Positions 1 through 10,088 of a DNA stretch of 64,000 bases are shown here, piece by piece. The position numbers and the translations under genes were made by a program. Each line of letters starts with the position of its first letter. Position 1 is the stretch's first letter. The DNA is taken from contig OX336340.1 in the NCBI GenBank assembly GCA_946902875.1, forward strand, positions 9,715,566-9,779,565, in the 5' to 3' direction. The notes below the pieces were generated by a model, which worked only from the letters and a program-made list of their open reading frames with translations, was not told where the DNA came from and did no database searches. The stretch is from Nematopogon swammerdamellus. Its lineage: Eukaryota > Arthropoda > Insecta > Lepidoptera > Adelidae.

Positions 1-15
1 TGTGTTGTTGTGTTG

Positions 16-278
16 TCAGCCTCGATAGCTCAGTGCTGCGATCGGTGGACTGTCGGTCGTGACTCGTGATTATTAGCACACCGGGGCGCGGTCAGAAAAT
101 GGATGGGTGACCGCTCGACCGTTGGAGGCTGAACGCTTCCATTCTTACCTTACTAGGTCGATTGAAACGGTTAGTGTTTTCAGTCCAGTTCAGTGTAACT
201 GGCACGACCAAAGGGAAGCACTGACATGGCACCTAGTTCACCAAGATATTATGGGCTGACATCACGGAGGATGTAGTA
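16..278 (+). mobile_element. SINE-A copy 1, 5' part (interrupted)
   Basis: This is the 5' part of a SINE, from the conserved start 'gtcagcctcgatagctcag' to the 3' region. Next comes a 5S-rRNA-like stretch (about 79-113, 'ggatgggtgaccgc'), then the SINE body (ctaggt, cagttcagtgtaactggc, gggaagcactgacatggcacctagttcacc). The T-arm part of the head is lost in this copy. The sequence stops at 278 and resumes at 696, because another SINE is inserted in the opposite orientation. The family is defined by comparing at least eight copies within this window. Confidence 0.85.
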
Positions 279-695
279 TTTTTTTAATGATTTTTTTTAT
301 GGAAACTGGCACGGTTGGCTACATCACATCCGTGATGTCAGCCCATTACACCGGGTGAACTAGGTGCCATGTCAGTGCTTCCCTTCATTTCATTTCGGCT
401 ACACTGAACTGGACGGAAAACACGAACTATTTACATAGCCATTTGGACCGACGTTTCATTCAGTGCGGTCACCGCCCCGGTTAATACCACCGCACTGTGG
501 TGGTATTAACCGAGGCGGGATAAACCCTACCACGTAGTAAGGTAAGAAGGGAAGGGACCTACAGTTTTACGTGGAATTCGAATCACGGCTAGCCTCCAAC
601 GGTCGAGCGGTCAGCCATCCAAGTACTGACCGCGCTCAGGGTTGCTTAACATAACAGTCGATCGACCGCACCACTGAGCTACCGAGGCTGAGAAA
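279..695 (-). mobile_element. SINE-A copy 2, nested in copy 1
   Basis: This is a near full-length minus-strand SINE-A. Its A-rich tail appears as T runs at 279-298 and its 5' head (actgagctaccgaggctg) lies near 672-690. It is bounded by the 8-bp direct repeat atgtagta (271-278 and 696-703), which is also the sequence it interrupts in copy 1. It was therefore inserted into an existing SINE, tail facing tail. The 5S-like region (ccatccaagtactgaccgcg) lies at about 615-636. Confidence 0.85.
479..511. repeat. Local inverted duplication inside SINE-A copy 2
   Basis: A 13-bp perfect inverted repeat (479-491 and 499-511) with a 7-nt loop. Other SINE-A copies have a single 'ggttggtaccaccgcactg' block here, so the second arm looks like a templated inverted duplication private to this copy. 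Confidence 0.7.
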
Positions 696-730
696 ATGTA
701 GTAGTGTGTCAGTTTCCATAAAAAAAATCT
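696..730 (+). mobile_element. SINE-A copy 1, 3' terminus
   Basis: Ends in gtgtcagtttccataaaaaaaa, the 3' end shared by all SINE-A copies. It follows the second copy of the atgtagta target duplication and completes copy 1 after the nested insertion. About 15 bases of the usual tail ('ggtgatgtagccaac') are missing. Confidence 0.75.
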
Positions 731-1003
731 GTCCTATAGGGGAGAATGTTAAAATTACATACATAATGATGGTACATTTAGCAACGCTACCCCACTTCTC
801 TGATCTGTGGCTACCCCCAATACTGCGTCCGATTTAGGGACTTGGGTAGGCCGCTTTGTATAGTATAGTAAGTAGTGAGTGACCAGTGACTACACAGAGA
901 TGGTTCGCTGACTGCAATCCTATCACCCGCCGACCCGACCACTCCCATGACGCGCGGGGATTAGCTGAACTTTCGAGCATGGGCCCGCCTTCTATTTGTT
1001 TTT
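731..1003. other. No gene seen
   Basis: Unremarkable sequence between two SINE copies. The short open frame from 886 has no recognisable domain and runs on into SINE-derived sequence. Confidence 0.5.
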
Positions 1004-1270
1004 TTACTTTACTAAGTGGTAGGTATCTATTTACTTTACTAGGTGGTAGGGTTTATCCCGCCCTGGTTGGTACCACCGCACTGAATGACACGTTTGTCTA
1101 AACGGCTATGTTAATAGTTCGTGTTTATCGTCCAGTTCAGTGTAGCCGACATGAAATAAAGGGAAGCACTGACATGGCACCTAGTTCGCCATAGTGTTAT
1201 GTTATGGGTTGGCATCTCTGATGTTGTATGTAGGTGATGAAGCCAACCGTGAGAGTTTCCATAAAAAAAA
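1004..1270 (+). mobile_element. SINE-A copy 3, 5'-truncated
   Basis: Starts within the SINE body (ttactaggtggtagggttt) and runs to gtttccataaaaaaaa. The composite tRNA/5S head is absent. A short direct duplication of the ttactttacta-gtggtagg segment occurs at about 1004-1043. Truncation at the 5' end is typical of incomplete target-primed reverse transcription. Confidence 0.85.
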
Positions 1271-1324
1271 GATTTAAATGTAGGTACAATTTAAAAATCC
1301 ATCCTTCCTTATCCTTCCTTATCC

Positions 1325-1560
1325 TTACCTTTAATAAAATCCAACGTATGCTTTCTGTCTGTCTGTCTGTATGTCTGTATGTCCGCTTATAACTCGAGAA
1401 CCACTGAACCGAGTTTAATAAAAAAAAATCCTACGGATAGCTTCATTCTTCCCATCAACTATAGGCTACTTAATATCACGCTAAATGGCTTATGAGGTTA
1501 GCAGAGAAGTCAAATATGAGAGCGGGCGGAGCCGCGGGCACAGCTTGTCATTTATACATA
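1325..1560 (+). repeat. Dispersed Lepidoptera-type repeat with GTCT tract
   Basis: A short (GTCT)n tract at 1348-1374 is followed by 'ataactcgagaaccactgaaccg' and ends in 'gcggagccgcgggcacagct'. This arrangement recurs in altered form at 37916-38225 and 47284-47580 here, and is familiar from lepidopteran genomes (established impression, not searched). No coding potential is evident. Confidence 0.55.
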
Positions 1561-1874
1561 TTGAACTAATAATTACTCTGCATACTCCGCCAGGCAGGAC
1601 TTCGAGATCACCGCCAGTTTCATAAGCTGAAATGTTTCAGCAACTACACACAGGATACAATAAAATATGTTTCAGTAATCAATAAGTTTACAACTTCCGC
1701 CTGCTCGCGGGACAACCAAGGACTCGCTGGGCCGACTCGAGCGCTGAGCCGTGCCACCGCCGCGCGCCGGTTGCGTGCGAATAGTTTGTCCACTGGAGAA
1801 ACGATGAATTAGATATTCGAATGCAAATAATTTATTCTAAATGAAAGAACATAATATTCAGAAAGGCACATCTT
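1561..1874. other. No gene seen
   Basis: Mixed-composition DNA with a GC-richer patch at about 1690-1780. No splice-flanked open frame or repeat copy recognised. Confidence 0.4.
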
Positions 1875-2257
1875 TGTCAGCCTCGATAACTCTTTGGTGC
1901 TATGAATCAATATCCGATCGGAAAATTAAGCACACCAGAGCGACGTCAGAACTTGGATACCCGACGCTTCGACCGTTGATGCTGACCGTGGATCGGATTC
2001 CACGTAAAACTGTAGGCCCCTTCCCTTACCTTACTAGGTAGTTTGGTTTAACCCTCCGGATTGGTATCACCGCACTGAATGAAATGTCGGTCGAAGTGGC
2101 TATGTAAATTGTTCGTTTTCCGTCGAGTTCAGTGTAGCCAGCACTAACTAGCCAAGGGAAGCACTGACAAGAAACCTAGTTCACCAAGGTGTTATGGGCT
2201 GACATCATCATCATATGGCTGAGTGTAGTAGATGATTGACAACCCTGTCAGGTTCTG
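1875..2257 (+). mobile_element. SINE-A copy 4
   Basis: Starts at the usual gtcagcctcgata head. It is the copy with the clearest 5S box-A-like run (gatcggaaaattaagcacacc, about 1916-1936), followed by a mutated 5S C-box region (cagaacttggatacccgacg), then a T-arm-like 'cgtggatcggattccacg' (about 1987-2004). The body follows. The 3' end decays after 'tgtagtagatgattg', so the normal A-tail is lost. Confidence 0.85.
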
Positions 2258-2599
2258 TCAGTCTTCAAAAAGCGTTCAAATAAAATTGACAACCTCTAGA
2301 CCTCTTCAGTCCGTCTCGTACATGGAATAAAATATATTCGAAGTAACGTATTATTGAGACAAATGTATAACATTGTTAAAATTAACCTAATAAATAAATA
2401 AAAAACTAAATACTAACATGGATAGTCTCGTAGCTTGAGGCACCTCGCTGGGCGTAGTTTCGCGAGAAATTGTGTCAGATGGTCATCATCAGACGGACTA
2501 TTGGGTTCACCCACCCACACCCACGCGTTACTGCCACGAGTTGTGGCAGTAACGCAACCACAAATGTTACGTACGTCGATCCGAATGGCTAGAACGCAT
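2258..2599. other. Intergenic stretch with one perfect hairpin
   Basis: AT-rich DNA without a gene. The one structure is a 13-bp perfect stem at 2525-2537/2543-2555 with loop gagtt, just upstream of a SINE-B copy. Confidence 0.5.
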
Positions 2600-2772
2600 C
2601 TCAGGTTATCATAGCAGCCTCGGCTCTGTTCTCCCTCCTCTAGTCCAGTATTACCAGTAATCCAAAGCGAAGTCTCCAGTATGGCACCTCCTCTGAGTTG
2701 ATAGCAGGCACCTCATTGGAGCATGTGCTGGCCCCTCTGACTAAGCCACCCATACCGGATCAGGTAAAAAAA
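2600..2772 (+). mobile_element. SINE-B copy (plus strand)
   Basis: Carries the segment ctctagtccagta...agtctccagtatggcacct...ggagcatgtgctggcccctctgact and ends in an A run (ggtaaaaaaatg). The same block recurs at 62578-62812 (plus) and at 3494-3604 and 9471-9576 (minus). This defines a second SINE family whose 3' half differs from SINE-A. Confidence 0.75.
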
Positions 2773-2810
2773 TGCCACAGTCTGAAATACTTGGCCACTC
2801 TATCCACTCT

Positions 2811-2851
2811 AGTTTGTATTACGACGCTGCAGCAACGTAGTAATACAAACT
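2811..2851. repeat. 12-bp inverted repeat
   Basis: Perfect 12-bp arms agtttgtattac (2811-2822) and its complement (2840-2851) around a 17-nt loop containing the PstI-like ctgcag. Lies just after the SINE-B tail. Confidence 0.6.
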
Positions 2852-3493
2852 CTTTGGTGTTAACCTATAGGCCTACAGTCATACAACCCTAAATCTAGGA
2901 CGTATTCTACGTCAAAGCAATACATGCATTTCAGTCACTTCATTCAATCGAATTGAAATTTCCCCGTTTCATCAACTCCCACGTCAAGAACCAACCAGAA
3001 CCTAGGTACCTACATCCTAACTATTCGTCGTAAACTATTTTCTGATTTGTCGCGCGCTGTGAGCTCGTGTGTTCGAAAATAGGATTGGAAATCGGAAAAT
3101 CGCGAGGCTATTCGATATTGGACGATGGATTTCTTCGATCAGAAGATGTATTTTGTTTTAATTTACCCGTTTGGACCATCGACCAGTAGCTTGGACATAA
3201 ATACACGCTATTACGTAACCTAGTTTGAAGTTGGTTCTAAACAAAATGTATAAGATTAAATGCTAAATTTTACAGTAACAGTAATTAATTTAGGCTTTTT
3301 TCTTTATTATTGAAAGCGCGACTGTTCTAGCAAGATTTCTCTAGCTAGCTCAATCTCTCTTACTCCCAATTCTTGACTATGCGGATGTTTACTACCTAAC
3401 TGAACTTGACTGAAATTGTTCTAGACCAGCTTGAAAGTTGCAGAATCTTATGCATGCGTTTCAGATAATATATATTCTGTTTCATTTTTTTTA
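2852..3493. other. No gene seen
   Basis: AT-rich DNA. No repeat copy, RNA gene or credible open frame recognised. Confidence 0.4.
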
Positions 3494-3604
3494 TGTGATC
3501 CTGTGTGGGGTGGCTTAGTCAAAGGGCACAAAGCACATGCTCCGACCAGCCAATATCACCTCCGAGAAGGTAGGTGCCATACCGGAGACTTCCTTTTGGA
3601 TTGG
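3494..3604 (-). mobile_element. SINE-B copy (minus strand), 5'-truncated
   Basis: The reverse complement matches the 3' half of the 2600-2772 and 62578-62812 copies: agtctccggtatggcacct, then ggagcatgtgct, then ctgactaagcca, and a terminal A run seen here as T's near 3485-3492. Confidence 0.75.
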
Positions 3605-3659
3605 ATTGAATTGTGTGCAATGATGATGTTCTATTCTATTCTATGAGTGACTGACTGAC

Positions 3660-4139
3660 GGCGCGTAATACATATTATGCCGGCCAGCCTATGCGCGGGA
3701 TTTCTGAGGCTGTAGGCGGGCGGAGGCACCACCGCACCGGCCGCGACCGGGGCGGGCGGGAGCGGCGGAGGCATCACCGGCACAGCACATCTCCGTGTGC
3801 CGACGACGATGACGACGAAGACGACAAGCGACGACACGATGCCTCTGCCTGTACCACGACCGCGCCATACCGCGCGCCGCGCCGGCCGGCCGGTCTCGCT
3901 TCGCCTCCTATCCATCCATTTCAGTCGGTCACCGTCTCTCGACTGCGGACTACCGACCGATAGCTGCCGCTCGCGGGACGCGCCAAATTCAAACGCGCTG
4001 CGAACGATACCTGTCAAAAGAAAATTCTTATATTTAAATGTGATGACATTTTTGTTTCAAGAATTGATTTTGAACTTCGAACACGGTGCATTTCGTGTGA
4101 TGTGGGAGTGAGTTTGGCTGAACTTTTTCCGCAGTTTCG
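3660..4139 (+). promoter_or_regulatory. Candidate promoter and non-coding first exon with 5' splice donor
   Basis: A sharp GC-rich block (about 3680-4000) rises out of AT-rich flanks. It contains an arthropod initiator-like TCAGT at 3921-3925, then about 215 bp without any repeat family, and ends at ccgcagtttcg|gtaagt, a strong consensus 5' splice donor (GT at 4140-4141). This is the pattern expected for a non-coding first exon followed by a long intron. Long but compositionally biased open frames run across the block on both strands (for example 3631-4017 minus, arginine/valine-rich); they look like products of GC richness rather than genes. No downstream exon was found, so the call is tentative. 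Confidence 0.3.
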
Positions 4140-4145
4140 GTAAGT

Positions 4146-4587
4146 TTCATATATCATCTCACTGAGATTACAAATTATAATCATTCTACGAATTATTTGA
4201 AGTGTAGGACCTCGTGAATACTCCCGTGAAAATTCTACATACGTGCTCGTATAGACGTTGAAATCTTAGCACTATAATTTATGAAAATGTAAGGACAGCT
4301 TTCCGCGATAATACAGTAATGGGTGTGTAGTACGCTGCGAAGTAGTACGCGTACGTCCTGCAAAGGTATATCTCTACTTCTTATAATTTAATATAATTGA
4401 ATTGCACGTACAAGGGCAATAATAGTCAAATTGAGTGTTCGCGTTCGATATAGATACATACTCAAAAAAGTATAAAAATATAATCATTACTAAATAATAA
4501 TATAATATGAAATCTGCACAAAGTTGTATGGAAAAAAAATAGATATTTCTGAAGTAAATGGAAGATAACCTAGTCCGACCGGACCTT
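4146..4587. other. No gene seen
   Basis: AT-rich DNA with short open frames only. If the preceding donor is real, this would be the start of an intron. Confidence 0.35.
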
Positions 4588-4746
4588 GCGCTTACCATAC
4601 TAGGTGGTAGGTTTAACCATCGATAGGTTTAACCCGTCCGTTGAATGAAGGTCTGTCGAAAAGGCTGTGAAAATAGTACCTATTCCGTCCATTCAGTGTA
4701 GCCGTCACTACCAAAGAGAAGCACTGCCTACCATGCCATGGCTGTG
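4588..4746 (+). mobile_element. SINE-A copy 5, body
   Basis: 5'-truncated SINE-A starting near ttaccatactaggtggtagg and running through gtccattcagtgtagccgtc and agagaagcactgcctaccatg. Instead of the normal 3' end it runs directly into the 28-bp tandem array at 4747. Confidence 0.8.
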
Positions 4747-5418
4747 TGATGGACTGTGTCAGTTCACCAAGATGTGATGGGCTGTGTAAATTCACCAAGG
4801 CGTGATGGGCTGTGTCAGTTAACCAAGGTGTAATGGGCTGTGTGAGTTCACCAAGGTGTGATGGGCTGTGTCAGTTCACCAAGGCGTGATGGGCTGTGTC
4901 TGTACACTAAGGTGTGATGGGCTGTGCCAGTTCACCAAGATGTGATGGGCTGTGTCAGTTCACCAAGGCGTGATGGGCCGTGTCAGTTAACCAAGGTGTG
5001 ATGAGCTGTGTGAGTTCCCCAAGGTGTGGTGGGCTGTGTCAGTTCACCAAGGCGTGATGGGTTGTGTCTGTACACTAAGGTGTGATGGGCTGTGTCAGTT
5101 CACCAAGGCGTGATGGGCTGTGTCTGTACACTAAGGTGTGATGGGCTGTGCCAGTTCACCAAGGTGTGATGGGCTGTGTCTGTTCACTAAGGTGCGATGA
5201 GCTGTGCCAGATCACCAAGGTATGATGGGCTGTGTAAGTTTACCAATGTGTGATGCGCTGTGTCTGTTCACTAAGGTGCGATGAGTTGTGCCAGATCACC
5301 AAGGTATGATGGGCTGTGTAAGTTTACCAAGGTGTGATGGGCTTTTTCAGTTCACTAAGGTGTGATGGGCTTTTTCAGTTCACGAAGGTGTGATGAGCTG
5401 TGTCAGATTCCATAAAAC
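4747..5418 (+). repeat. 28-bp minisatellite expanded inside SINE-A
   Basis: Twenty-four head-to-tail units of consensus tgatgggctgtgtcagttca + ccaaggtg. The start positions that were checked (4747, 4775, 4803 and the last at 5391) all fit an exact 28-bp register. The unit corresponds to the SINE-A segment 'ttcaccaaggtgttatgggctg' joined to 'tgtcag' of the SINE 3' end, and the array exits into the authentic SINE terminus (tgtcagattccataaaa). Variants (tgtctgtacactaagg, tgtctgttcactaagg) recur in order. A three-unit, 84-bp higher-order repeat is visible at 5177-5260 and 5261-5344. Confidence 0.95.
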
Positions 5419-6540
5419 AATATGGAACCCAGTGATCTACTTACTGAAAGCGCTGCATTTAGTAAGCCTAGTCACGTTGGGCGGAAAATGAAAAATAGTG
5501 CGTAACGCATTAGCAACTCTGCCATTTTGGTTATCGCAAATGTAATATTTGGAGTGACAGCGTTATCTGTACTTATCTATCTGTAACACTTTGTGCTTAT
5601 CGGCGTCGTAGGGTCTATAACCCTTTCTTCTCTGCCTAGTAACCGTGTCACACCTGTCACACTAGTCAGCCATAACATGCGTGCTGCGGATTAATTGCAA
5701 AGTGGAAACTTGGGCGCTCTTATAACATTTATGTTTTTCATTTGTTATTATGATAAATATGCTTCTTGTGTAAAACCTCTAAGCGTAAAACAGGAATAGT
5801 TTGACTAATTTCATTTAATAACTAGGCACGCACATATATGTTGTATGTACCCATTACAAAGTTATGTAGGTAGTGGTTGTTGTTTTGTCGTCAGGGTTAT
5901 TAAATTTTGTAATTAAGGGCATGCTGTGTGCGCCTCGGCCTCGGCTCTCATACTATCGTGATAGAAAGATTGCTTTAAAACTGTGTGGCAAGGGGGTAAA
6001 CGTTTAAAATGTTGTACTTATCGAATTTTCCACCAAGATCCATGTCTGTGGGAAACATTATTTTATCAAAATATATTTCCTTACATGAAAAATCATTTTA
6101 TTAAATTAACTTACTACCTATATTTAAAGATCTCATATATTTTTATCATATAAAAAGCAATACAAAAATAACTATAGAACTAAAAACTACTTAACAAACA
6201 TGAGTATAAAGCGTTTTCGGAAGAACCTAGAACGTTTGCTTAATATAAAAAAAAAATCTTCCAGAAACAAAGATCTTGAGAGATGGCGAAAATTCTACAC
6301 GATGCCACGTAAATAGTTTTGAATTGATTGTTCGATTCCGTTAGTACGGGAAGCCGGCGCGGCATCATGCTCTTAAGTTTTAACTATAAAATCTAATTGA
6401 ATTAGTGCTCTACAACTTTTCATTTTTTAATAAATTATACCTTTTTTTAACAAATGTAGAGAAAATTAAACCATTAAAGTAAATGGAATAACTTTATTTA
6501 GTAATAAACATTACAGAACAATTTCCACTCTTAAAATTGC
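5419..6540. other. No gene seen
   Basis: AT-rich unique-looking DNA. No open frame of note, no repeat family or RNA gene recognised. Confidence 0.4.
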
Positions 6541-6690
6541 TACACTATATGCGGCTCTCTGTATCATGGCCGGGGTCAAGTTAACACTGAATGTCCGACA
6601 ACTGAAAAGCGGTTTCCGACCCGGGATTTGAACCTAAGACCTCTCGGGCACGATTCCAACTTTCAAACCGCGCAACTGCTGCTCTTGTTA
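6541..6690 (-). mobile_element. tRNA-derived SINE (minus strand)
   Basis: Read on the minus strand, a tRNA-like segment has a matching B box, ggttcaaatccc (6623-6634), preceded by gcgcggtttgaaagttgg, which is in the place of an A box. A non-tRNA body follows (ttttcagttgtcggacattc, then cttgaccccggccatgat). There is no intact cloverleaf, so a SINE head or tRNA relic is more likely than a working tRNA gene. Confidence 0.5.
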
Positions 6691-7154
6691 ATGAATAGAA
6701 TTGCCGCGTAATACTCGTAAAAATTGAATGTCGATAGGTTTTTATGTTTGCTCTATATTTGTTTCTCTAAATACGGAGACATCAATCGGAATTATTATGA
6801 TTTCGTACCTATTTATTACCCGATTTATTTGAGATAATATATTATTCAATAGGGTTATTGACATAACTAGTTATTTCACTGTCACCGAAGTAGGTATCTA
6901 CGTAATTATTCAAAGAAATAGGGAATTCTTAGATTCTGTTTTTAGATTTTCATTCATTCACGAGGTGACACGAGCGGTGTGATCTGTTATTTGCTTTATG
7001 TTACGCGACTACGGTTTGTTTATAAATTATTTTAATTAGTTTTTCTTCAAACCCCATCAAGTAATTCGTTGTCAAAATCTTTTGAACTAAAACGAAATAT
7101 ATATAAAAATACAACGTTATAAAACCCTACTACGAAAAACGAATGAGAATTGAT
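6691..7154. other. No gene seen
   Basis: AT-rich DNA without recognisable features. Confidence 0.4.
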
Positions 7155-7540
7155 TACTTAAGGCGTCGGGGGACCGCTAAGCAAATAACCGCGCAGCCCT
7201 GTAATTTTTTTTACTTAGCAGTCCCGTACTTTAAGTACGTAAACTGAATAAGTGATTTTCCACTTTTTAAGACTGCTTAAAAAGTCAAAAATTATCGGGG
7301 TTTTTTGCATTTCTAATTTAACGTTTATTTCAAGCTTTTTAAGAGAGGTAATATTTTGATTAGGTACCTACTTGATTACAAACATAGCTAAGAACGGAAA
7401 ACCCACCTTTCTAATAAAAAAAATTAATCCAAATAGGTTGAAATCCGTTTTGGTAGCTACTATGCCACAGACAGACACACAGACAGACAGACAGACGTAG
7501 CCGTAAAACTTATATATAACTACCCTCGGTTAGCGTGCAG
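7155..7540 (-). repeat. Dispersed repeat with GACA tract
   Basis: Contains 'ttaaggcgtcgggggaccgc' followed by 'taagcaaataaccgcgcag', a block that recurs at about 32768-32815 (ggcgtcggcgaaccactaag). It ends in an (ACAG)n tract (7468-7496) like those in other Lepidoptera-type repeats here. Family assignment is by in-window comparison only. Confidence 0.45.
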
Positions 7541-7724
7541 AAGAATTCGAATGAAAGGAAACTCGACTACAGCATTCCTGATACTTCAAGTGCAGCTTTC
7601 TTTTTATTTCAGAAAATTTGCGATAATTTCGCATACAAATATGTGTCTGCCACACAAACACCCCATTTCGCATTCGATTCGCATCGGTGACTTTTTAATT
7701 CAAATCTGCATTGTTGCATTGCGT

Positions 7725-7750
7725 TTCGACAAATGTATACATTTGTCGAA
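7725..7750. repeat. 26-bp perfect palindrome
   Basis: ttcgacaaatgta followed directly by its reverse complement, centred on gtatac. No loop. It could be a short foldback or a dimeric protein-binding site; nothing nearby decides. Confidence 0.6.
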
Positions 7751-8029
7751 TGTAAAATATTTTCTTCCATTGTTCTTCAGTTCACAACACGTCTCAAAGG
7801 CCCTCAACTGTCGTGTTACGTACGTCCACTCATTATTTTCATTTTGTGAAATCGATCCTTGCGCCGCGCTACCGTTTTCCCTCGATCACTTGTGCTTCTC
7901 TCAAATGAACGAAGTATGAATATTGCATATAATTTGAGTACTTCATCCCCAATATATACAAAAACACACAATCCTTTACTTTAAAAGAGCTAAACTTGTA
8001 TATATATATACTTATATATACAGTATACC

Positions 8030-8155
8030 TGTATTGGTTTCTCGGAAACGGCTCTACCGATTTGGATGAAATTTTGTATTTAGATAATGTAATTTTTTTT
8101 CAAGTTTATCTAGATAGGCGTAGACGCCGAGCGAAACTCGGTTGCCCAGGTACTT
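8030..8155. repeat. Dispersed Lepidoptera-type repeat fragment
   Basis: Carries 'aaacggctctaccgatttgg' plus 'atgaaattttg' and 'cgagcgaaactcggttgccc', phrases typical of abundant lepidopteran repeats. Similar 'accgattttgatgaaactt' phrases occur at 47700-47800. Non-coding. Confidence 0.4.
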
Positions 8156-8210
8156 AGAATAAGGCGGCTTGTGACACGCGCGTTGATATACGATACGTGA
8201 GTCGACAAGT

Positions 8211-8608
8211 TTATTTTTTTTACACGATTTTGAAAAGGACATAGTTGGCTACATCACATACAATACCCCTGATGTCAGCCCATAACACTACTAGGTGCAA
8301 TGTCAGTCAGTACTTTGGTCGAGCCGGCTAGACTGAACTGGACGTAAAACACGAACTATTTACATAGCCGCTTCGATCGACCTTTCATTCAGTGCGGTGA
8401 TATCAACCCGGGTGCGTTAAACTCTATCATCTTACGAAGGTAAGAAGGGAAGGAACCTACAGCTTACGTGGAATCCGAACCCTGACCGGCCTCAACGGTC
8501 GAACGGTTACCCATTCAAGTTCTAATCGCGCCTAGGCTTGTGCCCAGGTGTGCTTAATATAATGAATGGCGGTCGATCGATCGCAACACCGAGCTACTTA
8601 GGCTGACA
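8211..8608 (-). mobile_element. SINE-A copy 6, near full length, with TSD
   Basis: Minus-strand SINE-A. A-tail side at 8211-8220 (T run), T-arm-like segment at about 8466-8484, degraded 5S region near 8510-8530, head 'accgagctacttaggctgac' near 8588-8607. It is flanked by the direct repeat gacaagt (8204-8210 and 8609-8615), a plausible 7-bp target-site duplication. Confidence 0.85.
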
Positions 8609-8615
8609 GACAAGT

Positions 8616-9033
8616 GTGGCAGACAGAACCATCATATTAATTTTGTATTTTCGTCTCTGTGCACACCATTTATACGCTCGACGTGTTTATGCTATTTCTA
8701 CACTTTTGGATTCGTTGTTGCGCTTAATAAAAGGACTAATATATTGGCTGTTTGCCTTAGTTATGTGTACATAAGCACACATCCGATTTAGCTCCGTGCT
8801 AATTAAGTTTCATTGTGTCCATCTGATGGAGTCAAAGCACATCAAATAAATAGGTAAATCAACGCAAAATATATATTTCTTAGTGAACAATATATTGAAA
8901 ACACCATTTATGAGACACATCGGGGCACGCAGAGCGAGATAGTTAGTGTGACAAGGCTTGCTCTAATTTTGAAGTCCATCTTAGCAATGTTTAAAGAATA
9001 GGTCCTTGTGGGCGTATCCCTTGGGCCTTCCCA
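8616..9033. other. No gene seen
   Basis: No recognisable repeat, RNA or coding feature. Confidence 0.4.
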
Positions 9034-9260
9034 TTTATTTATTTTTACCCGACAATGGCGGAGCCAAAAGGAGGATAATGTATTTAGGCTGAATGTTTAT
9101 TTGGTTTTTCTTAATTACACGGGTAACAATGGATACCATATTTTTTATTTAGAAATTCAAAATGGCGGCCGGCAGTATTGTCCAACTGTAATAAGAACAT
9201 TTGTCTAAACCCCATCGAGTGAGGTATCATTCTAGAGCTAGAGCTTGAAACGGAGATAAA
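9034..9260 (+). repeat. Dispersed repeat R, copy 1
   Basis: Starts at 'tttttacccgacaatggcgg' followed by agccaaaaggagg, and includes 'tctagagctagagcttgaaa'. The same landmarks (acccaataacggcgaagcca, ctagctctagaaacttc) occur at 52528-52930, so the two are copies of one dispersed element. Confidence 0.5.
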
Positions 9261-9470
9261 AATATATTACACTTAATGGTTTAGAACTAAATTGAATTAA
9301 ATAAAAAATTTTATAAAAATGGTATAAAACCCGACTACGAAAAAGTAATGAAATAATAAGGAAAGTTGATCAAAAATACTGTAGCCGGAGTGTTCATTCT
9401 TTCATTTTTATTCGAATAGACAAATGAGCCCAGCTACAGTATTTTCGATTAGTTTTTTATACAATTTATG

Positions 9471-9576
9471 TTTTTATTGAAATCCGGTATGAAAGTCAGA
9501 GGGGCCATAGCACGTGGTCCGACCAGCCAATATAACCTTCGAGAAGGTAGATGCTATACCGGAGACTACTTCCCTT
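9471..9576 (-). mobile_element. SINE-B copy (minus strand), 5'-truncated
   Basis: The reverse complement shows agtctccggtatagcatct, ggttatattggctggtcgga and ctctgactttcat. These match the 3' half of SINE-B, in the same truncated form as 3494-3604. Confidence 0.7.
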
Positions 9577-10016
9577 TGTTTGAGAAACGTTGCGATGTAC
9601 ATTTATTGGTGCTAAGAGTTCTTTACTCTTTTTCGAAGTGTTTGGTTTTCATAATCGCAGTATTGCTTGGAAAATTCTATCTTCTGTACTATGTACTAAA
9701 TAAAGTAAATAAGTGCCAAGTTTGACCAGTTCACCTAAAAATGTTACAACTTGAGCGTGAACATTAACATAATATTGACCGCCTTTTTATTCACAATCCC
9801 ACGCACCTGCTAGCTACTCAACAATAAGATAAAGAATGTCTCAATACAACGTATCGAGTTTCTATAAACATTTTGTAAATATGAAGCTTCAAATAAAATG
9901 ATATCGAAATAAATTGACGTCGCTTTGATCACACGTGTTGTCTTTTACACCTTGGTTCAATCTACGACCTTGGCCATTTTGAAATTCAATTAATACAAAA
10001 ACAAATGGAGTTTCCA
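9577..10016. other. No gene seen
   Basis: AT-rich DNA; no feature recognised. Confidence 0.4.
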
Positions 10017-10088
10017 CCACCACCGGCGGCGCGGCGACGCGCGGCGCGGCGGTGGCGGGGCGAACCCAAACTACCGATGATGGTCGGT

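Noticed and set aside
3631..4111. Open frames of 90-128 codons on both strands in the GC-rich block
   Set aside because: Overlapping, opposite-strand, arginine/proline/valine-biased frames with no domain; explained by low stop-codon density in GC-rich DNA.
4747..5418. CRISPR-like array
   Set aside because: Units are contiguous 28-bp repeats without unique spacers, and they derive from a SINE.
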